Positions 26,847-33,528 of a stretch of 42,713 bases of DNA are shown here, piece by piece (positions within the stretch are counted from its first letter, which is position 1; every line of letters begins with the position of its first letter). Below the pieces are notes generated by a model. That model made no database searches. It had not been told where the DNA came from and saw only the letters and a list, made by a program, of their open reading frames with translations. The position numbers and the translations under genes are program-made. Location of the stretch: contig JALWYV010000051.1 of the NCBI GenBank assembly GCA_027003075.1, positions 1-42,713 on the forward strand. The letters are read 5' to 3'. This stretch comes from Caldifarciminota bacterium. Its GTDB lineage: Bacteria > Hydrothermota > Hydrothermia > LBFQ01.

Positions 26847-27458
26847 CTAAGGCCGTTTCAAAAGGTTCTCAACGTTCAACTTTACACCTTCAATAAGGTC
26901 TATATCCTTATCCCATCCCTTTATCACCCAATCCTTACCCCTCTCTGCTATCAGGATCTTTTCGGAATCTGTGAATATCCACACCACCTTTTCAACCCCA
27001 CTCCTCAACAGAGCCTCAATTTTGTCAGCTATATACGCCATTTCGTTCTCAACGTCGCCGTGCGTATCAACCTCTATCACCAGTACAGGTGGCACGTCTA
27101 TGTAACTCTTACTCCTGAGCTTGTCCTTCACGTCCTTGTACCTGAAGACGGCAACGTCAAGGTTCCTCCAGCCTTCCCCTACAAAGTAGCCCAGCTCACC
27201 GCCGGAAACTACGTATCTATCTCCCACCATCCTATCCAACCAGGATATTATCCTGGCAACTAACCTTGCATGGAAGAAACTCGCACCCATGACCTCCTCC
27301 GGTGTTTTTTTTCCTGCGAGGACGTCCCTATAGCCACGGTAGTATATGGGCTTACCGTCAACGACCTCGTAGGTTAGAATCTGGAGCAGTCTATTTTTAC
27401 GCTCGTTCTCCTTACCCTCTATAGCAACCTTAGATTTCTCTGTAACCACAGCGCCCAT
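26847..27458 (-). CDS. Uma2-family (DUF820) protein, array member C
   Basis: A 203-aa paralogue. Residues 1-58 are identical to member D (MGAVVTEKSKVAIEG through EEVMG), after which the sequence switches abruptly to a B-type core (GELGYFVGEGWRNLDVAVF). The nuclease-like residues remain (Asp in LDVAVF, Glu in VIEVDTHG, Lys in YIADKI), although the residue after the Glu strand differs from the others. Its C-terminus is the most diverged of the five. The identity of the N-terminal half with D at the DNA level points to recent duplication or gene conversion. Start chosen at the second ATG as for B. Confidence 0.82.
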   Translation of the reverse strand: MGAVVTEKSKVAIEGKENERKNRLLQILTYEVVDGKPIYYRGYRDVLAGKKTPEEVMGASFFHARLVARIISWLDRMVGDRYVVSGGELGYFVGEGWRNLDVAVFRYKDVKDKLRSKSYIDVPPVLVIEVDTHGDVENEMAYIADKIEALLRSGVEKVVWIFTDSEKILIAERGKDWVIKGWDKDIDLIEGVKLNVENLLKRP

Positions 27459-27551
27459 ACTAACCCCCATTCTAAGGCCGTTTCAAAAGGTCGGACAACC
27501 TGACCTTAACACCCTCCCATACCTCAAACTCGTCCTCCCAGTTGAGAACCT
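27292..27551. repeat. 260-bp near-identical block, copy 1 of 2 (other copy 27911-28170)
   Basis: Aligned without gaps at an offset of 619 bp, the two copies differ at three positions by my count. Each spans the N-terminal part of one uma2 gene, the 13-nt junction and the C-terminal end of the preceding gene, while the cores on either side are strongly diverged. Confidence 0.85.
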
Positions 27552-28077
27552 TTCCCTCTGTTCCTTTCTCAAGGACGAGTACTTTTCTTGGCCTCGTCAG
27601 TATCCATATGACCCTCCTAACTCCGAAATTCAGTAGGTTCTGACTTTTCTCAAAGATATAACCAGCGCTATCTTCAACCTCCGCTTTCACATCCACTTCA
27701 ATCGCCACAACAGGGGGAACGTCGGCATATTTGTCCGAAATCCTGACATCTTCCCTTCTGAATAGGGCTATATCAAGCGCTCTCCTCGTATCCTTCTCTA
27801 TCACGACCCCCGCCTCGTTTATGGCCACCAAATAGCCCTTTTCCTCTAAAGGGAAAAGTAACCTGGCTATCCTGCCGATGAGGTACCACTGCAGCGTACT
27901 GCTACCCATAACCTCCTCCGGTGTTTTTTTTCCTGCGAGGACGTCCCTATAGCCACGGTAGTATATGGGCTTACCGTCAACGACCTCATAGGTTAGAATC
28001 TGGAGCAGTCTATTTTTACGCTCGTTCTCCTTACCCTCTATGGCAACCTTAGATTTCTCTGTAACCACAGCGCCCAT
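27472..28077 (-). CDS. Uma2-family (DUF820) protein, array member D
   Basis: A 201-aa paralogue that is visibly a mosaic: N-terminal 58 residues identical to C, core of the A-type (RRALDIALF, KYADVPPVVAIEVDVKAEVE nearly as in A), and a last 26 residues identical to member E (KVLNWEDEFEVWEG onward). Asp, Glu and Lys of the PD-(D/E)XK-like site are all present (LDIALF, AIEVDVK, YIFEKS). Separated by 13 nt from both neighbours; start at the second ATG as for B and C. Confidence 0.82.
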   Translation of the reverse strand: MGAVVTEKSKVAIEGKENERKNRLLQILTYEVVDGKPIYYRGYRDVLAGKKTPEEVMGSSTLQWYLIGRIARLLFPLEEKGYLVAINEAGVVIEKDTRRALDIALFRREDVRISDKYADVPPVVAIEVDVKAEVEDSAGYIFEKSQNLLNFGVRRVIWILTRPRKVLVLEKGTEGKVLNWEDEFEVWEGVKVRLSDLLKRP

Positions 28078-28170
28078 ACTAACCCCCATTCTAAGGCCGT
28101 TTCAAAAGGTCGGACAACCTGACCTTAACACCCTCCCACACCTCAAACTCGTCCTCCCAGTTGAGAACCT
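27911..28170. repeat. 260-bp near-identical block, copy 2 of 2 (other copy 27292-27551)
   Basis: See copy 1: junction-centred block linking the start of member D with the end of member E. Confidence 0.85.
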
Positions 28171-28687
28171 TCCAGTTTTTAGGATCCTCAGCTATAACGA
28201 TCACGTTCGCCTTTGTCAAAATCCATATCACCCTTTTGACACCGAATCTCAAAAGATCCTCAATCTTCCGCTTCATGTACTCCATAAAACTCCCACCCTC
28301 CAACTCAGCCTTCGTATCCACTTCTATAGCCACGACAGGGGGAACGTCGGCGTACTCGTCCTTTATATCCAACGTATCCGCCTTGAATATCCCTACGTCC
28401 AAAGCCCTTCTACCCCCATCAATCTTTAAACCGTGTTCGTTTGTGGTCAGCATGTATCCCATCTCTTCCAGGGGGCTTAAGGTTACAAGCAGTTTAAATA
28501 CAAGTCTTGCCTGCAGCGTACTGCTACCCATAACCTCCTCCGGGTTTTTTTTGCCCGTGAGAACGTCCTTATAGCCACGGTAGTATATGGGCTTGCCGTC
28601 AACGACCTCATAAGTGAGGATTTTCAAAAGCCTTTCCTTTCGCTTCTCCTCGGTAACATCTGTTTTTTTAGCCACAGCCACACCCAT
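28091..28687 (-). CDS. Uma2-family (DUF820) protein, array member E (first)
   Basis: First gene of the array in transcription order, 198 aa. It has the conserved N-terminal block (YEVVDGKPIYYRGYKDVL), its own core (NEHGLKIDGGRRALDVGIF, EYADVPPVVAIEVDTKAELE) and the C-terminus shared with D. Asp, Glu and Lys (YMKRKI) of the nuclease-like site are kept. Only one ATG is available, and it fixes the start for the other members. A TAAAAT box ends 10 nt upstream, with a degenerate AGGGGG site between. The array lies between two T9SS cargo genes but shows no export signal, so it looks functionally separate from them. Confidence 0.82.
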   Translation of the reverse strand: MGVAVAKKTDVTEEKRKERLLKILTYEVVDGKPIYYRGYKDVLTGKKNPEEVMGSSTLQARLVFKLLVTLSPLEEMGYMLTTNEHGLKIDGGRRALDVGIFKADTLDIKDEYADVPPVVAIEVDTKAELEGGSFMEYMKRKIEDLLRFGVKRVIWILTKANVIVIAEDPKNWKVLNWEDEFEVWEGVKVRLSDLLKRP

Positions 28688-28697
28688 ATTACCCCCT

Positions 28698-28703
28698 ATT
28701 TTA
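28698..28703 (-). promoter_or_regulatory. -10 box of the Uma2 array
   Basis: TAAAAT on the minus strand, 10 nt before ATG 28687. The leader between holds AGGGGGTAAT, the degenerate form of the AGGAGGTAGT seen before member A. Inverted arms AGAACCG (28717-28723) and CGGTTCT (28779-28785) lie upstream. Confidence 0.45.
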
Positions 28704-28729
28704 AGGTCGTTTTAATAGAACCGACAATC

Positions 28730-28815
28730 CCGAATTTCACGGGGTTAAAATTTCCCTCGTGAAAATATACCGTTTCCCCGGTTCTCTTTTCCTTCTCAAT
28801 CACCTCTTGAAATAA
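28730..28815 (+). pseudogene. Duplicated uvrB promoter and first codons (18-codon mini-ORF)
   Basis: Plus-strand GTG 28759 starts 18 codons (reading VKIYRFPGSLFLLNHLLK) whose first nine match the uvrB N-terminus apart from the start codon. The DNA is identical to uvrB for 25 nt from TGAAAATATACC onward, and the match continues upstream through the TAAAAT -10 box (28746-28751). The -10 to start spacing (7 nt) and an inverted repeat around the box (28735-28744 with 28754-28764) are kept. Beyond codon 10 the match fades and a stop follows. It is either a decayed copy of the uvrB 5' end or a retained promoter/operator copy. Confidence 0.7.
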
Positions 28816-28839
28816 AAAGGGGGGCGTACGCCCCCCTTT
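28816..28839 (-). terminator. Intrinsic terminator of the subtilisin-like gene
   Basis: A perfect 24-bp palindrome AAAGGGGGGCGT/ACGCCCCCCTTT; on the minus strand the right arm continues into a T-rich tract (TTTTTATTT), placed 18 nt after the protease stop. Confidence 0.8.
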
Positions 28840-28857
28840 GCTGTGGATAGACCTATT

Positions 28858-31632
28858 TTAGCGTACGATGAACTTCGTGAAGGTGGTGCGATAGCCAGTG
28901 TTTACACGCAGCACGTACACACCGGAAGGCAACTTCCCGGTCTTCAGGGTAACCTTGCCGTCCGTATTTCCGGAATAGAGTCGCTTGAGTAACTTACCGT
29001 TCGGAGAGAAGATGTCCACCTTCAGAGGGATATCGGCAGGGGATACCACGTCTATCACGGCACCCTTGGCAACGGGTTTGATGTATACCTTCGGAGGCAC
29101 GATCCTGGCAAGAGCCTCTTTGATCTCCGTGGTGGGGGAGTATCCCACGAGGGCGAAAGTTACGGTCTGACTCTCACCGGGGGCGAGGGTGAAGGGACCG
29201 GCGGAGGCCACGACGGACCAGTCGGCTGAAGAGGAACCGCTCTGGTTGATGGTCCCGTTCAGGAACTTCCACTTGATGGAGTCCGGAGTACCGCTATAGA
29301 CGTACGTATTGTTATCTATGGCGCTAAGGTTGGCGGGAGTGGAAGGAGAAACGAGGGCCACACCCGCGCCGTACGTAGAACTTCCGTCGTACGTATAGAC
29401 GAGGTTGAGCGATGAGTCAACACCTACCATATCGTCGGAGTAGGAGCTTCCTATGTCAAAGTCGGCGAATACGCCTATGTACAGGTTGTTCACCGTGGAC
29501 GATCCCTCGTTTATGAGGGTGTACCTCAGGAACACCCAGTTGGGTCTGTAGGCATCGTAGGCGTAAGCCTCAAGGTCAAGCCTTATCCCCTTCGGAGATG
29601 AATGGGCGGCGTCGCTCCATCCACCGGCACCGTTCTGATCACCGTACATAGGTGTGCTCCTCATCGTTCCGCCCCAGTACCGGGATATGTCACCACCGTT
29701 GTACCAGGAATCGGGGACGTAGTTCCTGCTGTCTCCGAAAGCGACACCACCGTAGTAGAGGTGGTTGCTTCCACCTTCGGGGAATACGAAACCTATGCCG
29801 GAGGTGTGGTCGGGGTCGCTCCAACCTATTCCACCGGTGGCTATGCTTATGCTGAGGGCGGCATCGCCCGTGTCTATGGTTATCATGTCAACGGGAGTAC
29901 CTATGGTCAGGTTGAACCGGATGGTATCCACGTATCCGCCGCTGTTGGCCGTCAGGTACATCTCAAAGGGTACGCTCATGCCGACGAGGGCTGTGGGGCT
30001 GACCTGTACGGTGAAGGGATCGGAGGAGTTGTCAACCGTGGACGATACGGCTATGTTCCCGTAGAAGGATGAGTTGTCCGTTATGGTAACGTAAGAAGAG
30101 GTGGTGGCCAGAGTGGCCGAAGTGTTGTTAGCATCGGCTCCACCGGAGTTCCGGAGTTCTACTATTATGTTGACCGTCTCACCGGGATCCAGTATGCCGT
30201 TGTTGTTGCCGGCGGCGTCGTCAACCGTTATGTTAGTAGCGGACAGGTAAGGATCCGTAGTGGTGGGTACGTTCCGTATGGAGTTCCAGACGTTCAAACG
30301 TCCCCAGCCGCAGTTGTTGTTGGGATAGGAGGCGCAATCACCGTAGTGATCTGAGTAATCAAGAAGGACGTTGTATACGGTCGTGAAGTCAAGGGAGGGA
30401 TTCCTCTGGAACAGCAGGGCTATGGCTCCCGTCACGTGGGGAGAGGCCATGGACGTACCGTTCATGCTGGTGTAGCTGGAGGAGCCGTAGGCGGAACGAA
30501 CGCTCACACCGGGGGCGGAGATGTTGGGCTTTATGTAGTTCCAGTCGCTCCGGGGCCAGTAGGTGGGGTCGTTCCACGGGCTGGAGCTGGGAGCGGGACC
30601 GCGGGATGAGAAGCTGGCGATGTTATCGCTGTTGTCCGTAGCGCCCACACCTATCACCGTGGGGAAGTTACCCGGAGTTCCGGCCGTACCGCTACCGGGC
30701 CCGCTGTTCCCGATAGAGAAGACGGGTATGATGTTGGCGGATCTCCACGCAAGGACGTCGCTCCAGTACTCGGTGTTGGTCGTGGCTGCACTTCCCCAGG
30801 AGTTGTTTACGGCCACTATGTTATAACCGCTGTCCACCTTCCACTCGGTTATCTTCTGGAAGCCGTCGTGTATGGTAGAGGTGTACGTATTACAGGAGGA
30901 GGTTCCGAATATGCGGACCATGGCTATGTTGGCCCCGGGGGCAACGCCTATATCCTCGGAGAAGGATCCGAGTCCGTCACCACCGAGGATGGTCCCCGTC
31001 GTATGGGTGCCGTGGTAGGAGCATCCGGCGTCGTCCGTGGGTGTGGATGAACCCGTGCGGGGATCGTACCAGTGGGCTACCTTACCACTGATAGCCGGAT
31101 GGGAGGCCATAACACCGGAGTCCATGGATCCGACCAGAACACCGCTTCCATCCAGACCGAGATTTATCCATACGGAGTCGGCCATTATCTTGCTTACGCC
31201 CCAGGCGACGGCGTCGGGAGTTATATCTGAGGTTTCCCCGGGTTTGAATAGGGGACGGAGGAAGATCTCCTTATCCTCAACTATGCGGTCAATGTTCGGA
31301 TCCGCAGAGAGGGCTACGATCTGCGATGGGGTAGCCTCAAAGGCTATCATGTTCTGTATCCAGAATCTCTTGTACTCCGTTATGCCGAGGGCCTCAAGCC
31401 TCGCCACCACAGACGGCTGGGTACGATTTGCAAGATCTTTAACACTCTGGAAAAAGGATCTCACCACCTGCGGTGTCCTCCGGGCTTTGGTGGAGTACAT
31501 CCTCAAGAAGCCTTCGTAATCTGGCTGCTCCTTCAGGTAAACTATCACCCTGAACTTCTGATCTGGAGCAGCACCGCTCAACTTGGCCTCAAGTTGCGGC
31601 TCTATAAAAGCTGCTGTTAGAAATAACATCAT
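28858..31632 (-). CDS. Subtilisin-like (S8) secreted serine protease with T9SS sorting domain
   Basis: A 924-aa extracellular protease. A short hydrophobic start (MMLFLTAAFI) is followed by an inhibitor-I9-like propeptide (about 20-125) and the S8 catalytic domain: Asp 171 (GSMDSGV), His 207 (YHGTHTTG), Asn 309 (IGNSGPG, oxyanion hole) and Ser 394 (NGTSMASPH). Residues about 455-590 form Ig-like sandwich domains, followed by a further beta-rich region, and the last ~75 residues (FSPNGKLLKRLYSG, then LPSGVYVLRV and FIVR) are a type-A T9SS sorting domain. Predicted to be exported by Sec, passed out through the T9SS and self-processed at the surface; likely a peptide-scavenging or surface-processing enzyme. 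Start ATG 31632 lies 9 nt after TATAAT; ATG 31629 is an alternative. Confidence 0.92.
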   Translation of the reverse strand: MMLFLTAAFIEPQLEAKLSGAAPDQKFRVIVYLKEQPDYEGFLRMYSTKARRTPQVVRSFFQSVKDLANRTQPSVVARLEALGITEYKRFWIQNMIAFEATPSQIVALSADPNIDRIVEDKEIFLRPLFKPGETSDITPDAVAWGVSKIMADSVWINLGLDGSGVLVGSMDSGVMASHPAISGKVAHWYDPRTGSSTPTDDAGCSYHGTHTTGTILGGDGLGSFSEDIGVAPGANIAMVRIFGTSSCNTYTSTIHDGFQKITEWKVDSGYNIVAVNNSWGSAATTNTEYWSDVLAWRSANIIPVFSIGNSGPGSGTAGTPGNFPTVIGVGATDNSDNIASFSSRGPAPSSSPWNDPTYWPRSDWNYIKPNISAPGVSVRSAYGSSSYTSMNGTSMASPHVTGAIALLFQRNPSLDFTTVYNVLLDYSDHYGDCASYPNNNCGWGRLNVWNSIRNVPTTTDPYLSATNITVDDAAGNNNGILDPGETVNIIVELRNSGGADANNTSATLATTSSYVTITDNSSFYGNIAVSSTVDNSSDPFTVQVSPTALVGMSVPFEMYLTANSGGYVDTIRFNLTIGTPVDMITIDTGDAALSISIATGGIGWSDPDHTSGIGFVFPEGGSNHLYYGGVAFGDSRNYVPDSWYNGGDISRYWGGTMRSTPMYGDQNGAGGWSDAAHSSPKGIRLDLEAYAYDAYRPNWVFLRYTLINEGSSTVNNLYIGVFADFDIGSSYSDDMVGVDSSLNLVYTYDGSSTYGAGVALVSPSTPANLSAIDNNTYVYSGTPDSIKWKFLNGTINQSGSSSADWSVVASAGPFTLAPGESQTVTFALVGYSPTTEIKEALARIVPPKVYIKPVAKGAVIDVVSPADIPLKVDIFSPNGKLLKRLYSGNTDGKVTLKTGKLPSGVYVLRVNTGYRTTFTKFIVR

Positions 31633-31641
31633 GGTACCGGT

Positions 31642-31647
31642 ATTATA
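31642..31647 (-). promoter_or_regulatory. -10 box of the subtilisin-like gene (leaderless type)
   Basis: TATAAT on the minus strand, 9 nt before ATG 31632, no Shine-Dalgarno. Confidence 0.6.
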
Positions 31648-31734
31648 CGGGGAGGAGCGGGTCGGGTAGTTAACAGTTGGTATCCGACGGATGTGGCGTG
31701 AATCTTCGGTAAGGTGAAATCATCATTACAGGCT

Positions 31735-31740
31735 TAGAAT
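31735..31740 (+). promoter_or_regulatory. -10 box of fmt
   Basis: TAGAAT, 11 nt before ATG 31752, no Shine-Dalgarno; the leader would be at most a few nucleotides. Confidence 0.5.
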
Positions 31741-31751
31741 CTGCACCACGG

Positions 31752-32672
31752 ATGCGGTACGTCTTCTTCGGTAGCGGTGAAATAGCCCGCCTCACCCTGA
31801 GTGAACTCCTGAAGTACGAGTCCCCCGTTCTCGTCGTAACCCGTCCCGATCGTCCGAAGGGGAGAAAACGCCGTCTTACTCCCACGCCGGTTAAGACCTT
31901 TGCCATGGAAAGGGGCTTAGATGTGGTTACACCCGAAAATCCCAACAGGTCGGATTTTGTGGACTTTTTAAAGCGTTTAAACGTTGATTTCATATTTCTT
32001 GCCGACTACGGTAAAATTCTCAGGCGGAACCTCCTTAACGTTCCGAAGGTCGCCCCCCTGTGTATGCATCCTTCCCTGCTGCCGAAGTACCGCGGTGCCG
32101 CCCCCATAGAGTGGGCGTTCTTTAACTGCGACGAGATAAGTGGGGTTACGGTCTTCGTCATGGAGGAGAAGGTGGACGCCGGTAAGGTAGTTCTCAGGGA
32201 AAGCCTGATAATAGACCCCTGCCACAGGACGAAGGGAGAGGTTTTACCGGATTTTGCCCGCCTCGGCGCCCGCCTCCTTTACGAAGGCGCCCGCCTACTC
32301 TACGAGGGAAAGGTCAAACCGGTCCCGCAGGAGGGGGAGGTATCCTACGCCCCGAAGCTCAGGCCGGAGGACGAGGTCGTCCACCCCGAAGAGGGGGTAA
32401 GGCCCACGGTAGGCCGGATAAACGGTCTTTCACCCGACCCCGGCGCCCGCTACCTCTGGAGGACCCGCAACCTTCACCTGAAGCTGTTAAAAGCAGAGCC
32501 TTACACCGGTAGTCAAACCCCGCCGGTTGGAGAGTTTATGTACGTCAGGGAGGAGGATGCCCTTCTCCTCGGATGTTCCGACGGTGCCGCCCGTATCCTC
32601 AGCCTGAAGGTGGCCGGCAAACCGAGAGCGCTCTCCCCGAAGGAGTTTGCCAACGGGTATCTCAGAAAATGA
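31752..32672 (+). CDS. fmt: Methionyl-tRNA formyltransferase
   Basis: Formylates the initiator Met-tRNA from 10-formyl-THF, allowing IF2-dependent initiation. The 306-aa protein has the N-terminal Rossmann-like domain with TRPDRPKGRKRRLTPTPVK (about 30-48), the family block HPSLLPKYRGAAPIEWAF (106-123) and a C-terminal OB-like domain. In the catalytic Asn-x-His ... Asp set, His 106 and Asp 142 (VDAGKV) are present, but the Asn position two before the His appears to be Cys 104 (PLCMHPS). A seven-residue tandem repeat (GARLLYE twice) sits near residue 170. First gene of a unit with a membrane protein and dut; the next gene overlaps its stop (ATGA). Confidence 0.88.
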   Translation: MRYVFFGSGEIARLTLSELLKYESPVLVVTRPDRPKGRKRRLTPTPVKTFAMERGLDVVTPENPNRSDFVDFLKRLNVDFIFLADYGKILRRNLLNVPKVAPLCMHPSLLPKYRGAAPIEWAFFNCDEISGVTVFVMEEKVDAGKVVLRESLIIDPCHRTKGEVLPDFARLGARLLYEGARLLYEGKVKPVPQEGEVSYAPKLRPEDEVVHPEEGVRPTVGRINGLSPDPGARYLWRTRNLHLKLLKAEPYTGSQTPPVGEFMYVREEDALLLGCSDGAARILSLKVAGKPRALSPKEFANGYLRK

Positions 32673-33118
32673 AGTGGTTCAGACGTATAAAGTACTCCCA
32701 CGAGATATTTACCACGCTGCTCATGGCGGTTTATTCCCTGAGTTTCGCCGTCGTTGATAGCCGCTTGTTCTCCGTTTCGCTCCTGCTCGCAGCCGTATCC
32801 CTACTGTACTTTCCCATATACCTCGCCGTCACGTGGATGCTCCGGCTGGCGCCCCTTGAGAGGAACCTCTTCCTGCCCCTTGACATAGCCCTGGTCGTGG
32901 GAGCGATAACCAACGTGGTGAGTATAGGGAGTCCGGCCTTCTTCGCCATAATGTTCGTAACCCAGATCTTCATAATCGCCCTCGGCTTTCTCTGGAGCGC
33001 TTACGAATTTACAAAAGAGGGTAGAGCATGGCAGTTTGCCATCTCCTTTGGCATCTGGTTTATGGTGGTCGTTAGTGTGGACGCCGCCTTCTCTGTAAGG
33101 GAGGGTTCCAGAGTATGA
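32669..33118 (+). CDS. Small polytopic membrane protein, unknown function
   Basis: Not recognised. 149 aa with a basic start (MKWFRRIKYSHEIF) and about four hydrophobic segments (roughly 14-32, 37-58, 72-110, 125-140), so an inner-membrane protein. I chose ATG 32669, which overlaps the fmt stop in ATGA, over an open frame that runs back into fmt. Its own stop overlaps the dut start by 4 nt (ATGA), so fmt, this gene and dut form a tightly coupled unit. No catalytic motif is visible. Confidence 0.75.
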   Translation: MKWFRRIKYSHEIFTTLLMAVYSLSFAVVDSRLFSVSLLLAAVSLLYFPIYLAVTWMLRLAPLERNLFLPLDIALVVGAITNVVSIGSPAFFAIMFVTQIFIIALGFLWSAYEFTKEGRAWQFAISFGIWFMVVVSVDAAFSVREGSRV

Positions 33119-33528
33119 GGTTGAAGGTGAAGAGGCTGCACCCGGACGCAAAGCTGCCCACGAGGGCCTATCCGGGAGATCTCGGATACGACCTCTACGC
33201 CCTTGAAAGGGTGGTACTGAGACCCCTTGAACCGGTGGCCGTACCCACGGGGATAACGGTTGAGTTCCCCGAAGGGTGGGGGGCCTTTATTAAGGACAGG
33301 TCCTCCATGGCGTTGAAGGGCGTGCATACCCTCGCCGGCGTCATAGATAGCGGATACCGGGGGGAGATAAAGGTGGTTATGGTATCCCTGAGGGGAGAAG
33401 TGGTCGTAGAGAAGGGGCAGAAGATAGCCCAGATGGTACCCGTCAGGGTCGTGGACTGGGAGATAGTGGAGGGGGAACCCTCACGGAGCGAGAGAGAAGA
33501 CAGGGGCTTCGGTAGCTCGGGAAGTTAG
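33115..33528 (+). CDS. dut: dUTP diphosphatase
   Basis: Hydrolyses dUTP to dUMP and pyrophosphate, keeping uracil out of DNA and supplying dUMP for thymidylate synthesis; a homotrimer. The 137-aa protein has the five conserved motifs: PGDLGYDLYA (about 20-29), DRSSMALKGV (61-70), GVIDSGYRGEI (75-85), GQKIAQMV (101-108) and the C-terminal RGFGSSG. Third gene of the fmt unit with a 4-nt overlap. Its stop and that of the opposite-strand gene overlap by 4 bp. Confidence 0.95.
   Translation: MRLKVKRLHPDAKLPTRAYPGDLGYDLYALERVVLRPLEPVAVPTGITVEFPEGWGAFIKDRSSMALKGVHTLAGVIDSGYRGEIKVVMVSLRGEVVVEKGQKIAQMVPVRVVDWEIVEGEPSRSEREDRGFGSSGS

Noticed and set aside
25612-28687. CRISPR array or other short-spacer repeat
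   Set aside because: The repeats are gene-sized (about 610-625 bp) coding units with conserved frames, not short repeats with spacers.
25612-28687. Diversity-generating retroelement as the source of core variation
   Set aside because: No reverse transcriptase or template repeat in the window, and variation is block-wise, not restricted to adenine positions.
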